64,000 nt of DNA from the NCBI GenBank assembly GCA_019914945.1, contig CM034104.1:3660501-3724500 (forward strand), read 5' to 3'. The notes under the pieces are model-generated. The model was not told the DNA's origin and made no database searches. It saw nothing but the letters and a program-made list of their open reading frames with translations. The stretch is from Typha latifolia. Its lineage: Eukaryota > Streptophyta > Magnoliopsida > Poales > Typhaceae. Position 1 is the stretch's first letter; every line of letters starts with the position of its first letter. Of this stretch, positions 24,258 to 38,040 are shown piece by piece. The position numbers and the translations under genes are program-made.

Positions 24258-25927
24258 CTTATTTAGGAAGAAAGGAGCATATCTCATATATCTGCTATCT
24301 GTGATGGAAATGAACATGGTACGTTGGCAGTTCTCAGTACTAGTTTATTATTATTTTTTAAACTGTATTCTGATTATGTTGTCAAGTAACTCTTGTACTG
24401 TACCTTTTGCTGCATTAACATCCTTTCTTTCTTTCTTGGGAAACAAAGAACCTTTATGAAGTTATATTGGAGTCTAGAGATTGTTTTCTGGACTAATAAT
24501 TAGAGAGGCTACAACAGAATTTGCCATGCAAATTTTTACTTAAAAGGTATTGCAGCAGTCAGGTGGACAAAGCTACTCATATTAGTAATTGAATTTAAAT
24601 GATTCTTGTCAGTGAAACTTATACTTTTACGTAATCAAAACTTCAAAAATTAAAACTAGTCATCTTGTTAATGACTTGGAGTGAATGATGAGCCAATGGC
24701 AACAAAGGAAGAGTTTGCAATTTTAGCTGATCTATTCTTGTGCAATATTATAATGTGGTAATTCTACCGATGGTATTGGTTTCTAATGCACATTCAATTA
24801 TGGTAAAGGAAGCATGTTGTTTACTCACTCCTAAGTTAAAATATGGAAAATACATGGTTGGTTTGTCTAGTGTTAAATGAGAATCCTAATTTGGAGAGGC
24901 GAAAATAATTTTGATAGGAATTCAAATGTGCATGAATGAGCATTTGACATACTCTGCCGTCATGATAGTTAGGATTCTTTGTTGTCATGATCATAGTTGC
25001 CTGATCTGTACGAAGCCAAGAGTCTGGGTATAGAGATTTTTTTGGAAGATCACCGACATGTTTCTGATTAATTGCATGATTATTGCTTATCTTCTCCTAG
25101 GTGTCAAATTTTCTTGCTAACAACTTTATTCTGACATCAGCAATCCCTCCAACTTTGTCTTACCCTGCTTTACAGCCACCCTTAAAACGGGGAGAAATTG
25201 AGCCCTTTTAGTACAACATCTCTGGATCTTTGTTGGTTTTTCTTGATACCTGGCTATTCTTAAAACACTGATGATTTCCGCATTAAAAATTGCAGGACAC
25301 TGGAAAAAAAATGTGGGATGTGATGTTTCTAACATCCAGATATAGAGTATGTAAAATATTCCGATACTGATGTTTCTCTGTTGTGCTTCTAGGAAGCATT
25401 GCATCCCATTATCTCTGTGAAGGGTGACACACTAACTGCATAGTGCTCTCAATGAACGAAGTTAGCTACATCCGTGTTGTATTTTTCAAGAGTTATCATA
25501 CAGAGGATTGTTTGTTCAACGAGTTATTGACTAGTAGGTTTATTCCATTTATTGATCAATATGAAGAGTTTTATGTTGTAATTGAACATCTGATTCTTGT
25601 GGATATCATCTTACCAATATTATAGTGGATGCTGAATTTATCTGCAGTGCAAATTTTCTATTGACATAAACAGGAGAATTCTTTTCAATTGCCTCTTTAC
25701 GAGGTTCTAGTATGATAAGAACAAAATAGCAGCTCAAAGTGAGTTTTCTCATCTCAGCCTACGTTTTAGTATTTTTCATTGCTATATTCTTCTTCCACTA
25801 AGATAGCTTGTCATATTTCTCTTGTCAAATCCAAAAGCATATAGAAATTCTCACTGAAGAATATTTTCCCTGCGAAAATCTCCAACTCACTCTATGAAAA
25901 CGATAAATCTTTTATCTACTCTCAACA
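24258..25927. other. Spacer between SLD5 and the PPR gene (convergent 3' ends)
   Basis: The SLD5 3' flank and the 3' flank of the minus-strand PPR gene meet here. AT-rich, no recognisable gene. Small open frames on either strand (for example 25126-25404) show no family resemblance. Confidence 0.6.
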
Positions 25928-27964
25928 TCACCAGTAGTCTCTACATGAACAAGAACCTTCTCTGCAGTAATGAAAGATATTCCTGTCCCTTAAAATTATG
26001 TCTCTCTTATAGACTTTCGAAATTAACTTTGCTACAGCATGGCAATCATGGCATACTCGAAGGTTCTTAAAAACTCGGATCGGCTCCCCTTCGTCAGTAC
26101 TAATTAGCCCAAACGCAATAGCCAATTTCTCACTATGATGAGACACTGCATGTTGCTTCTCTTCCTCCTCTATATCAAACAAAACTGGAGTTGTGTTTGG
26201 TTGATACCCAGCAAGTTTCAATGACGAAGTAATCTCATCCAACTTACGTAGGATTTTGCTAAATTTTGGGTGTGATTGATCTCCCACATAAAATTCATGA
26301 ACAACACCATGAATTTCGATTGAGCTATGACCAGGGGATTTCTCTAGGCCCTTTGATTTCATTAGCACTCTAGTCCTCCTAGCATCATCCCATCTACCTG
26401 TCATGGCATAGATGTTTGACAAGAGGACATAGACACCGCCGTCGTCTGGCTTGAGTTCAGCGAGTCGATGAATGACGTACTCCCCTATCTCCGCATTTCC
26501 ATGGATCCAGCAAGCACCAAGCAAACTACCCCACAGGACATCACTGACTGGTAAATCTTGAACAAGGGAGACTGCTTCATCTAAAAGCCCAGCTCGACCC
26601 AGTGCATCAACCATACAACCATAATGTTCGATCTGGGGCTCGAGGCCATATATTGCCCTCATGGAATTGAAGTACTTCTTAGCTAAATCAACTAAGCCTC
26701 CATGGCTGCATGCACATAAGACACCCACAAATGTTACCCCGTTTGGTCTAACGCCAGCTTCCTCCATCTGAACAAAGAGCTCCAAGGCTTTCAACCCCTG
26801 ACCGTTAACAGCTAGCCCTCCGATCATTGCCGTCCAGGAGAATACATCCTTCGCCGGCAGTAAGTGAAATGTTTCAAATGCTCTATCTATACAACCACAT
26901 TTGGCATACATATCTATAAGTGCTGATCCAATAATGGAGTCCACCTTCATCTTCTTGTTCTTTATGTAAGTATGAATTTGCCTCCCTTGATCAAGAGCGC
27001 CTATCTGGGAGCAAGCTGAGAGCACACTGACAAGGGCTGCCCAATTGGGTCTTAGTCTCAGTTCCTTCATTTCCTCGAATAAAACTAATGCCTCCTTTGG
27101 GTTTTCTCCTTGGGCATACCCAGTGATCATGGCACTCCAAGACACAACATTCCTCATAGGCATCTCATCAAAGAGCTTCCGAGCCATATCAATTTGACTA
27201 CGCCTTGCATACCCCGCAATCATAGTATTCCAAGACTCCACATTTCTCTCAGGCATCCCATCAAAGAGCTCCCTAGCAGCACTGACATTACCCAACTTCA
27301 TATATCCATTAACCATCACATTCCAAGAAACAATCTCCCTCTCCGGCATCTCATCAAAAATGCACCTTGCGTGATCCAAAAGTCCGCAATTTACATATCC
27401 AGATAGCAAACAGTTCCAGGAGACGACATCCCGCTGATCACTCGTGTCAAAAACCTGGCACCCACAGTCGATCTTGCCACAAGCGGCATACATATGGATC
27501 AGACCATTGACCGAAAACACATCCCGGTCACCGCCATACTTGACCATGAAGCCATGGAGCTGCTCACCTGCACCAACAGCCGAGAGGTGGGCACAAGCTT
27601 TGAGTAGGAAAGGGAAGGTGTATGAATTGGGCCGGGAGGTTGACAAAAGCATACGACGGAAGAGGTGGAGGGACGGGGCAGGGGAGGGTGAATTGGCGAA
27701 GCCTTGTATGAGAGTATTATAAGTGAGGGATGTTGGCTGGGGAATTTGGTCGAACAGCTTGTGGGCATAGTGGAGGCTTCCATGGGTGAAAGCCGTTAAG
27801 AAGCGGAGGAGCTCGTGAGCAGCAAAGGGGTCCTGGAAGAGGTGGTTGCGGAGCATCTGGGCATGGAGTTGGAGGAATTCGACCATGGAAGCGCATGTTT
27901 GGAGGAGGGAGAGGCAGGTGGGATGGCTCGGTGGTGTGGGAAGGAAAGAGATGGAAGGGGGCAT
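25928..27964 (-). CDS. PLS-class pentatricopeptide repeat protein, E/DYW type
   Basis: A predicted organelle RNA-editing factor. PPR repeats read an RNA sequence and the C-terminal DYW domain is a cytidine deaminase acting on C-to-U sites in plastid or mitochondrial transcripts. The first true ATG (27964) gives 678 aa in a single exon, as is usual for the family. Tandem P, L and S repeats (VVSWNCLLSGY, IVSWNVMVNGY, VESWNTMIAGY, VVSWSAMITGY) run through most of the protein, then E/E+ motifs and a PG box (KSPGHSSIEI). The deaminase shows HSEKLA at 610-615 (zinc ligand His and catalytic Glu) and CHDC at 638-641, ending in the canonical DYW. All catalytic residues are present, so it looks intact. 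The editing target cannot be read from sequence alone, and I do not assign a symbol. Confidence 0.95.
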   Translation of the reverse strand: MPPSISFLPTPPSHPTCLSLLQTCASMVEFLQLHAQMLRNHLFQDPFAAHELLRFLTAFTHGSLHYAHKLFDQIPQPTSLTYNTLIQGFANSPSPAPSLHLFRRMLLSTSRPNSYTFPFLLKACAHLSAVGAGEQLHGFMVKYGGDRDVFSVNGLIHMYAACGKIDCGCQVFDTSDQRDVVSWNCLLSGYVNCGLLDHARCIFDEMPEREIVSWNVMVNGYMKLGNVSAARELFDGMPERNVESWNTMIAGYARRSQIDMARKLFDEMPMRNVVSWSAMITGYAQGENPKEALVLFEEMKELRLRPNWAALVSVLSACSQIGALDQGRQIHTYIKNKKMKVDSIIGSALIDMYAKCGCIDRAFETFHLLPAKDVFSWTAMIGGLAVNGQGLKALELFVQMEEAGVRPNGVTFVGVLCACSHGGLVDLAKKYFNSMRAIYGLEPQIEHYGCMVDALGRAGLLDEAVSLVQDLPVSDVLWGSLLGACWIHGNAEIGEYVIHRLAELKPDDGGVYVLLSNIYAMTGRWDDARRTRVLMKSKGLEKSPGHSSIEIHGVVHEFYVGDQSHPKFSKILRKLDEITSSLKLAGYQPNTTPVLFDIEEEEKQHAVSHHSEKLAIAFGLISTDEGEPIRVFKNLRVCHDCHAVAKLISKVYKRDIILRDRNIFHYCREGSCSCRDYW

Positions 27965-28658
27965 GCAATGCAAAAGACTCTTTTTACTCTTTTCCCCTTC
28001 CCTTTCCAAAATTCTCAGAAAAGACCTCTCTATGTCACTATGTGTAGTGTAACCCTCAAACTAAATAAGAAAACAAAACACAAAGATTAAATTTTAGTCT
28101 TATTGTGAAAAAAAACCTTCTCCTTTTTGACATATTTAGGCAAACGTCTTTGTTTCACATCAGAAACTTACTATACTCCTCTTCTTTTCTACTGTAATCT
28201 TATTAATCTCCTCTCTCTCCTTCCTTTGCAGAAAATAGCTGAGAGTATTTTAGTCAAATAAAATGAAAACATCCTGAAAATATCACTCATCAATGAACAG
28301 CAGTTGATTTATAGATATATCAAAACTGGAGGTTTCCAACGAGAACGCTAAGCATGTCAGTAGAAATTTTAAAAAAGAAGAAGAACAAGAAAACAATTCA
28401 GTTCGTCAAGTATTATATAGTGAATAACCTCTAATTTCATTAAAGAACTTAAAGGGGGGATAGACAATGGGGGAAAAAATAAAATAAAATAAAAGCAGGC
28501 TGCAGATTGGCACTGCCATGACTTCAGAAGCTGGAATATTACAAGTTTAGAGTGATCATACAATGAAGACAAGGTATCCGTTATTCTTGAAATATACTAG
28601 AATTTCCCTAGGTAAATAAACAAAAGAAATAGACCAATCCACCAAGATTAGCTCTGGT
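27965..28658. other. Spacer between the PPR gene and the GUN1 3' end
   Basis: This must hold the PPR promoter and the GUN1 3' untranslated region, both on the minus strand. No element or RNA recognised. Confidence 0.6.
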
Positions 28659-31600
28659 CTACAACTGTAATGCCTGTAGTCTTGGAAGCAGTTCCAACGA
28701 GCTTGATGGTTGCATCACTCTTTCATCATGTAGGAGAAGGATGTTTATTGTGCCAGATTTCTTCAACCAGGCTGCAACCATGGCTCCGGGCGATACAAAT
28801 CTTCCAATATTGAACCTCTCTAACTGAAATGGTGCTCCAATTGAATTAAGTAATGTCTCAATAACACGGCGAAGGGTGCTGGCACCGGCGACCTTGCTAT
28901 GTTTTCCCCATCCTGTCAAGATGCTGAGAAGAAACTCTAGCTTCAGGTTAAGTGAGTCGCAGGAGGCAGTGCAGAGAAAAGAGGTTATCATAAGTAGCAA
29001 ACTTAATTGGTCTTGGTCAGAATGAGAAGAAATGAGCTCAAACACCCAATTATGACAAGATTCCAAATTTTCAGATACCATGATAAAAAGACGATCAAAT
29101 CAGACTAAAGGTGAAGAACTACCTGCATTTTAACTATTTGACAAGCATATGGAGCAACTCTACAAAAACAAAGAGGATGTGGACTCTATATTGCTCAATC
29201 TCATAAGAGAAAGTTAAAACACCTAAACTGCTTCAAAAGGAAACAAATTTCAGTTGGTCCAGAAAGAGTTTCAGAGCCATCTTTTAGTACAAGGTCCACT
29301 GGAAGAGCTTGGAGGACCTTTGGAAGATAACTAATGGGTTCTATAATATGACTACTACAGCAGATAGTACAGATAAAATACAGCAGTTGAGGAGGCAACT
29401 CTGGCTTCCAAGGAGATGAGTATAGGCACAGTTATTATCTATGAAATATGACTAAACACAACACCTTGAGGCAACATTGGTTTGCAAGGTCATGAAATGG
29501 CGTGCATATATTCTATCAAGTTTGAATATATGATACCTGTCAAAATCAATGTAAATTCGTTGAAATTAATACTTGTAGAATTCATTATATATGAAGGTAG
29601 AAGCTTCATGACCGATCAAATTTTACCCTTCACAGAGTTGACCATGAGCAAATAGAAAAAAAAGACTAATTAGGTATCTGATTAAGCCTGTGAACCTTAC
29701 TCAGGTGTCTAAGGTTACAAAATTGAGGATAGATGCTTGATTAAACACTTATATTAGCATCAAAGCTTAAAAAGAAAATTAGAAATAGTACCTCACAAAC
29801 TCTGGCAGAGCACGCCCTTCAAAAACAATAGAGCGTATACCAAGAAGCCAGGCAAAAACCATGGCTTGAGCAGCTCCAGATGACATAAGATGTAAATCCA
29901 AACTAAATTCACCCCAATTATTCTCCCAGACATGGCGATTCACGCCTTCAAGCACGACCTGCTGAGCTCCTTTTCTCTGCAAACAGTTAGAAAGTTGGAG
30001 TTATTTTTCAGGGTCCTCATTGATGAAGAGAACACTGACGATTGTTTCTATGTGAGTACAGAATTTTGATCATATGGATGAAAATATTGATAGCAAGAGT
30101 AGGTATAGTGTTGTCTCCGTTCAAGAAGCAAGCAACAACTGGTTTGCCAGAATAGTTAGTCATTGAAAGTCTAACTTTAAATGGAAAAAGAAATTCCATA
30201 TAGATAAACTGGATATGGATTAAAAACAACTGGTTTGCCATATTATTTTGACCATCTCAATTTAAAATAGAAAATGCAATCCCACATGGCCCTTCTAAAC
30301 ATAGAACCATCATATTTGAAATACAACAGTTACTGCCGCTATATATTTTTCAACAGTGCTATCAAAGTTTTCCAAGATGAGCTGAAAAGAAAATACAAGG
30401 GACAACAGCACAACAAAAATTGCATATACAAAATAAAATGATCAAACCAATCCTATTGAAAAATTCATCTATGCATATATGTTCCCATAGGATTTCGACC
30501 TATACAGTCCCAATATATCATGGAATCAAACTTACCTGCCCAAAATGCCATAGCATGTCAGTTAGAGCATTGTAGAAAGCAGATGATGTTGGAGGATCCA
30601 TGCGCCTCAACTCATCAAAAAGGGACCGGGATTGCACCCATATCTCTTGATAGCCCATTAAGAGCCCATGTGCTACCCCGTAAACAAAATTATCAAACAA
30701 GCGAAGTTGCTCCAGTAAAAGCGATGCATCTTCAAATGAATTGCAGCGACTGTAACAGAAAAGACGATCAAATTATAAACTGGCTTACAAGAAATTCTAG
30801 AACAAGGCTGATGAGGAAACAAAGCATGAGAAGCAAGTATATTTGTATCATGACAACATATCTTTCAACTCCTTAGTTCAGTTCTAGAATGTAATATATT
30901 TCTAGTCTTCTACCAAACAAACATTAGACTTCTGTACACAGGCAAAATTAACCAATTTTTAATTCTTGAACTTTCAAATTCAGAAAAATGGCATTGTACG
31001 TAACTACCAAGTACAATGTCATTGAACATAAAATGTGACTGAATAAATAAATGATTCCATATATATTTCTCCAATGGTACAATATTTACACTATAACATC
31101 CTTGATTCACATTTATAATGTTGCTCCCATTCTCATAAACTTCAGTAGAGAAATTTCATTTAGAATGTGATAGAAAAATATAAAGGAACAAACCTAAGTT
31201 GCCAATAAAGGATCTTCAGAAGACAGAATATCACCTGCAAGCATTGAGGATAGCAGAGAAAGTCACAACATTAGGTCTTACACCCTGCTGGATCATTTTC
31301 TGAAACAACTCCAAAATACAAAACAGTTCCTCTGACCTCCTCCTCGCCTCCTCCGTAATGGGCCGTCCAATTCCCCTTGCTATCTGACTGACAACCCTCA
31401 CAATCTGGCCTCCATATACTCCAACAATCCCCATATCCCTTCCACCACCCCCTTCCTCGACAAAGTTCCTAGACTTACCAAATGCATCGATAATAGTATT
31501 GTAAGTGACCACGTTAGGTTCGATCCCCATCCTTGACATCTCATCAAGCATCCACACGGCGCATTCAACCAAACCATTCTTGGCCAGTGTATCAATAAAA

Positions 31601-33213
31601 GAGCTGTACAGGACTACATCTGCCTTTAACCCAGAGTCTTTGAACTCTAAGAAAACATTAGCTGCATCTCCATACATTCCTGCTTTTGAGTAAATGTCTA
31701 TCAAAGTCGAGTATGTTAGCACACTTGGAGCAACTCCCCGCTCCCTCATATCTTGAACTAAGTACGCAACAATATCAAATCTCCCCTGCTTGCCATACCC
31801 ATTAATCAAAGAATTGTAAGTAACTGTGTCCTTATCTACTCCCATTATATCCATCTCCTCACATACTCTAGCAATTTCTTCATACTTTGCAGTCTTCACA
31901 TAGATCGAAAGCAATGTATTGTAGCATATCCTGTCCAATTGAATCCTCAAAGATTTCATCTTTTCATACAACTTGAGTGCTTCATCAAACTGCTCCAACT
32001 TGGAATACCCATCCATCAATGTACTATATGTAACAACATTGGGTCTTACATTGTTTGCATCCATGTCCGACATGACCTGATCCGCAAGTTCCATATTACC
32101 GCACTTGCAGATGGCATCAATAAATGTGTTATAGGTGTAAATGTCACGACCAATGCCTATGTTGATCATTTCATCAAACATATCCCGAGCAGCTTCCAAG
32201 TGCCCGGCACGGCTACAAGCAGCAAGAAGTGAATTGAAAGTCTTCCTATCAGGGCATAGCCCATCCTGAAGCATCTTGCGAAAGAACTCTAGGGTGAACC
32301 GAATGTCGACACCACCCTTCCCGCAGGCATCGATCACAGCATTGTAGGAAATTGTATTGGGCTTCAAGCCATTAACTTTCATCGACTCAAGCACGCCCAT
32401 GGCCTCGGCAGCCAGCCCGCTCCGAGAATATGCCGATATCAGAGCCGAGTAGGCGAAAACGGTGTTGCCATAACCACCAGCGCAACCTTCGTCAAAAGCC
32501 TGTCTTGCAAGGTCGGAGCGGCCCATCTTGCCAAGCGCGCCGATTGCCGCCGTCAATAGCTTCCCCTGCTCGGTGGCGCTTCGCATTAAGGGTGCTGCCG
32601 AGCGGAAGAACCGGAAAACCTTCGGCGGGCACTTCTCCCGACGACCGAGCTCGTGGAGGACATAGCAGTAATCTTCCGGGACGGCAAGAGAACCCCGGAA
32701 GCCGGAAATTACCACCGTGAGGGCCCGTTCATCAGGACCCAATCGGAGAATTTGGGTCAGGCATCGGCCGGCGGCATCAGAGCCGGTGCGGCCGTGATCA
32801 AAGGAGGAATTTGGGGAGCTCAGATTCCTCTTGGAGATGACCCTTGTGGTCCGACTCCGCCGGAATTCAGGGCTCAACCCTGGTCTGGGGTGTGAATAGC
32901 GAGGTTGGTAGCAGGGCAACAAGGCCGGGTTCCGCTCCAAGATTGGATTTTGGGTAGCTGGGCAGGAAGAGGAAGGGTTTGCGCCATTGGAAACACAAGT
33001 AGTAGGAGTCGTGGAACTGCAAGTGCTACTACTAGTAGCAGAAGGGGAAGGAGAAGAGGGGGAGGAGGAGGAGTGGAGTCTATGGGAGGGCTTGTGGTAC
33101 CTTTGGGGGTACCTTTGGGGCTTCTTCTGGATATGGTTGTGGGTGGTGGGGTGAGGGGTTTGATGAGGCTTAGAAGGGGCGAGGGAATAGTGAGGGGGAG
33201 TGGGAGAAGCCAT
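28659..33213 (-). CDS. GUN1: GUN1, PPR-SMR protein of plastid retrograde signalling, four exons
   Basis: In Arabidopsis GUN1 is a chloroplast protein that integrates plastid signals and represses nuclear photosynthesis genes when plastids are damaged. Exons (minus): 33213-31235, 30749-30536, 29976-29792, 28923-28659. All junctions are GT-AG and in phase, giving 880 aa against 918 in Arabidopsis. The start [10 protein letters not shown] matches the orthologue, followed by a long low-complexity Ser/Pro/Thr-rich plastid-targeting region. P-type PPR repeats follow ([36 protein letters not shown] and so on). The C-terminal SMR domain carries LDLH (757-760) and TGWGKHS (796-802). The orthologue-specific segment [11 protein letters not shown] and the phrase [16 protein letters not shown] seal the identification. 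A linker inside the PPR tract after GKSRNF is family-typical. The exon 4 acceptor at 28924-28925 was chosen because it alone keeps phase. Confidence 0.97.
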
Positions 33214-34250
33214 TAGAGGAGTTGGGTGAGGATTGGGACTGTAGAAGAAGGGTTAATGAATAGAGAGAGAATTTTGAGCATGGATTCCAGGAAAATAGTT
33301 AGATGTAGAGAGAGAAAAGTTTAGGGGAGAAGGCAAGATTGAAGGTTGGGGACCATGAGATAGAGGAGATAAGGGTGGTGTGAAAGTATTGGAAGATGGA
33401 AAGAATGAAAGCCAAAGTGATAAGAGAAGGAAGAGAGGGGGATAGAGAGAGGATTTTGGTGGGGGTATGATGGGAAGAAACCAATGGCTGCGAATAGCTA
33501 TGATGGGGGATTTTAGAATTTAGATTGTGTATTTGTGTGTGGGGGAGCGGGGGCCAAGCTGTCAGTCATAATAGTCATAGTTTTTTTTTTTTTTTTAATT
33601 TTATAGAAGAGGCTCCTTTTATGTTTAACAAGAGAGCTGTATAATATTATATTATATTAGATACATCTTACAACCAACTTTATTAATTAATAAATATTTT
33701 ATATTAACTAAAATGGTGAAACAGTAGTCTAACTATTACGTACGTGTAACTACATATGTACTCTTTTTTTAATCATTCAAGAGAGTAACTATATATGTAC
33801 TTTTTTAATCATTCATGAGAGAGAGCTAGACAAAAGGCTAATACTTGCTGGATACCACTTAAGCCCCATAAAATATCAATATACTATGCTAAAGTCATCT
33901 ATGTTGCTGAATTATTATTCCAAACTTGAGTAGTTATTTTAAACCATCAATCTTATATCACATCAAATTTAATTATTACTTCTTATAGTAATATTTAACT
34001 AAATAATATAATAATTTATACTGGTATTGGCTTTTTTTATGAAAATCATACTCCGTTATGTGCTCGACAACACACCGCTAAAAAAGAAAACACAAAAAAA
34101 AAAAAATGAAAAACAAAAATGGGGTTTATATGCCACAACAAATTTATCCATAATACAATAAAAGGGTAAGAATCATTTACAAGAGTAGAGTAAGCTATAA
34201 CAAGAAGACATAAATCCTAACATGAGTATAAAATAAAGCATGAAAGGAAA
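33214..34250. other. GUN1 upstream region
   Basis: A CT/GA-rich leader-like stretch lies next to the start (33230-33490), then AT-rich spacer with a T run at 33581-33596. No TATA box singled out, no gene. Confidence 0.5.
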
Positions 34251-35700
34251 GGACCTATCGCGTTACGAGCTAAACTGCTGTCGGGATGATCTGCATCCAA
34301 TATCAGCATGGAATGAGCCTAAAGCACAACAATTGACACTATCACTAGTTAAACATCATGAATAATAATACATTCAGTCTAGAAAGATAATGACATGTGC
34401 ACTATGCAACTGAATATAATATAAACTAAATTATACATATCATAAAATGGCTAGCATAGTCCATTAAGACTACAATTTTTTTTATCTATTGATACAATGT
34501 ACACCTTCTACATAGGACCTCCGCTATTAATCTTTACTCAATAATCACAGCGGCCCTCAAGGGAGGGTAGATCTTAGCGGTAGAATTGCTTGCTCGTCAT
34601 CTAGCGAACAATATGACCAGTCATCTGCCACTACAAACTAAGAATCTCAGTCATAAGCCCATCACATAAGTTAGTATCGCATATCAATATGACCATTTGA
34701 GCCCGTGGCTCCACATCATCGTACCACTGTGTAGTAATTTATGTGTCATCGCTCACGAACGCCCTCACTCTATGTCATCGATTACCCCTATGTCATTGAT
34801 TACCCCTATGTCATCGATTACCCCTATGTCTATGTCATCATATCCTTACTAATTTAAACACCCTAAATGAATTCACTCTCATAAATTGCCTATCGCTCGG
34901 TGAAACGACTGCCTAATTATTTAAGATCTACATACTGCCTAATAGGCGTCGGGTCTTACTATGCAATACAATAAATATCCCCTCCCCTACCCTGGCTAAA
35001 AGTCATCTTCCTTTAAGATTGTGCACTTATGCAAGTGACATAATAAGATAAAAATAACTAGCATTATATAATCGTAAGCAAGGATATCTAAGCTTGCAGA
35101 AAATGCACATCATAATTAAATTAATAAAAGTCACGTCAAGCAACATGTTAATCCACTCACCTTACTTCTCTTTCCACTATCCCCCCTCCATCTAATCATT
35201 GTCGTGTTGTTGCCATGGTCGGGCCGGCGAAGTTGTCGTCGTTGTCGGTGAGTCCCCTTTCCCTCGTTCTTTCTTTTCTAGTCGGTGATAGTGTGCCACT
35301 TCAATTGATGCGTCTTCATTCTCCTTCCACCTTCGATATGCGACGACGGTTGGTTGCTTGGTGATGGTTTTTCCCCTCCCTTTGTGGGGGTGGTGTTGGT
35401 GTGGGTCGGTGGGGAAGGGGAGGAGATACCTCCCATCTAGTGCAACGCCACAGCTTATTAAGCTAGTGACTACTGAGCTCGGAATAGGTGGTGCCTAGCC
35501 CAAGCACCTTGGCTGTAGGCTGGGCTTTGCCTAGCCTGAGCACGCTGTGGTGGCAGTGGGACAAGCCTATCTTAGGTTGGGTATGGCCCCGTCAGCTCGA
35601 GTATTTTCGAGTCTTGTTTCATTAACTCTTAGACTAGGCAAGGGATGATGGGTTATTTTCCTCCATGATTAAGTGAGGACCTTTGTTAAGCCAATTACAA
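34251..35700. repeat. Probable LTR-like repeat fragment, non-coding
   Basis: A non-coding block with higher CpG content than its surroundings and a texture like the large LTR-type blocks at 40.6-42.6 kb and 62 kb (for example CCACTCACCTTACTTC near 35153, then GC-rich DNA). It contains an 18-bp tandem at 34771-34824. No TG/CA ends or target duplication were found, so the assignment is weak. Confidence 0.35.
34771..34824. repeat. 18-bp minisatellite, three copies
   Basis: TATGTCATCGATTACCCC is repeated three times head to tail (one copy has T for C), followed by the partial words TATGTC and TATGTCATCA. Confidence 0.9.
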
Positions 35701-38040
35701 CCAAGGGAGAAAGAAGGGGTGAGAGGAGAAATAGCATTTATTTTAGGGTTAAAAATGAATGGATTGTTAGTCTCGATAGTACCCAACACTTCCATATGAA
35801 GCAAGAGAATAATAACATATTACCATATAATAATGTCATGCTTAAGCTCCTAATATGTGGATCCTAGATAATTTGGTATATTGGTAGCAGAGCTTATGAC
35901 GTGCAATTATACTATTAATTAATGAGAGTCATAACTCTCATGGAGGTAAAATATGGTAGACTGAGCAGTATCTAGTAATATAGGATTTGGGTGTTCTTGA
36001 ATAGTGGCTCGTGATTTTTATTATGTGTGATGATTTGATGGTAATAAGGATGATGAAAATAAGGATATATACTCACAACTGAGGTCCATACTCTACGGTG
36101 CCGAATGATCGGTCAAATGTTCGTTATAAGCAAATAATTCTACCATTAGGGTATACTATCTCTCTTGGGGTTATTAATTTATTTGAGTGCAATATAGATG
36201 TCAGAGCCTAGTGTAGATTGAGTCATGTCGACCTGTGAACTTTATCTTATCCATTTTTCTAAACATACCATGCCTTTTATTAAAAACAAATATGGATTTT
36301 TACATAATTGTCACCAAAAAGCTTGTAAAAGATCAGAATTATCACTATATATTTAAAATGTCATAATTATCATTAAAATTATTATACTTCTCTAATAATA
36401 TATTTTTGTTAGTTAAAGCTACGCATAAAACTGAACTTAATTTTGAAAAAAATCCCATTTTGCCCTTGCAAAACCTACGTAAATGGTTCAAAGTTCATAT
36501 AATGTTTCACCCATATCATGTTACAAAAGAAATATTTTTCTTTATACAAGACAAAAGGCATTGATGAAAAATATTGTGCATTCTAAATTTTAAGAAATAA
36601 ATATATTTTAGTTATAGCGTCAGTTATGATATTTTGAAAGCTCTTAACTCTTACTTACAATTATGTAAGAGATCCTAATCAATTTAACCATTTTACTCCC
36701 TTCACTTTAAAATCTTGAAAGAAATAATTTAATATTATTCAAGCTGGTATATTTCAAAATTTTACTAATTACCATCATAAAGAGCTCACAACCGTATAAT
36801 TTTTATTTTAATCTTCCTTTCTAATTTTTCTATTAATATGTCTGTAGAACGATTTTTATTTTGGTTTTGAGAGAGTGGGGATATTTATTGGTATCCTAAT
36901 TAAATCGACAGTGCTGAGATCAAAATTTAAGAAAATTTATATGACATAAATCTCTTTGTGGTTAGTCCAGATTCTAATGTGCTTATTAAACTTCTATTTA
37001 TCACTTAACTCTCTCAACTATTCAACTATTAGTTTTTCTTCACAAAAACTAATAATGAAAGCTATATTCTGCTATATTTGTTAATCTTTTGACCATTTTA
37101 CCCTTTTATATCATTTCCTTTGAAAGATTTTAAACATCTAAATGTTAAACGTTAAAATAATTGAGACAAAAAGAGTATTCTAGTCTTTTTGTATTAAAAA
37201 TATTGTGTATCTGTAGTTGTACATAGGATAAAGTCCTTGATCTAAATTTTTTTTATTTTATTTTAGAGGTATGTATAGTTTTTTTTTTTATAGTTTAGAC
37301 AATATATATGGATAATAAAAAAAATTTAAGAAGTTTATATGTAAAACAGTGATAGTTCCGAGGTCTAAGTAGAATTATTTCTTAAAATAGTAATATATTA
37401 AATTAATATATTCTACTTTGGGCTTCTTTATCTTTTTTCATTAAAAATAGTAATATATTAAAGTGTTTCATTAACATTTAATGAGATATTAAAATAACAT
37501 AATAGTAAACTTGGAAAGAAAAAATAAATATTACCTCATTTGAGTTATAAAATTAAAAACCGACTCACTTTTTAGTACAAATTATTAAATAAATAAAAAA
37601 AGAACTTGAATCAGCTTGTCACCGGGAGAATCCAACCTCGTGATCCCAAGTCCGACGACTAAGCGACGAGCTTTTCCGGCCTTCACGCGCCGAGCCGAAG
37701 AGCATCTAAATTACCCAAAATTCCGTATACAAATATTATGCTAAGCTACATATCGCCCGTGCATTCGTGTATTGAACTAAATGGACGACAGATCCATCAG
37801 TCGCATAATATTTTTCTGTACATGCGTCCGGATGGTATACGGAAGTACCTAACTCCTCTACTTCACGTGATAGTGCCAACCTCCATACATGTGCATAATC
37901 TTTTCCATGCGGCCCTATCTGAGCCGTCTGATCTATAATAGACGCTCCCAAGCTTTAGTAAAATGAGGTCTTTTACATATTATTTTTATAGTTTTTTAAT
38001 TTCTTTCTTCCTCAGTTCCTTCTCCTATGGCACTCACTGT
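35701..38040. other. AT-rich spacer upstream of the IREG3-like gene
   Basis: No gene recognised. From about 37615 base composition rises. An open frame at 37736-37951 (minus) has no family resemblance. Promoter elements of the downstream gene are probably here or just below, but no TATA box stands out. Confidence 0.5.

Noticed and set aside
25126..25404. 92-codon open frame (minus) between SLD5 and the PPR gene
   Set aside because: No conserved phrase on either strand and no supporting context.
27110..28090. Plus-strand open frames opposite the PPR gene
   Set aside because: Antisense shadows of the repeat-rich PPR coding sequence.
25928..33213. Neighbouring PPR genes as a tandem duplication
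   Set aside because: One is PLS/DYW class and the other is P-class with an SMR domain (GUN1). Their architectures and sequences are unrelated beyond the repeat fold.
32430..33216. Long plus-strand open frames opposite GUN1 exon 1
   Set aside because: They are mirror frames of the GC-rich 5' end of GUN1 and have no independent homology.
37736..37951. 71-codon open frame upstream of the transporter gene
   Set aside because: No family resemblance, no neighbouring exon-like frames, and it lies antisense in the likely promoter.
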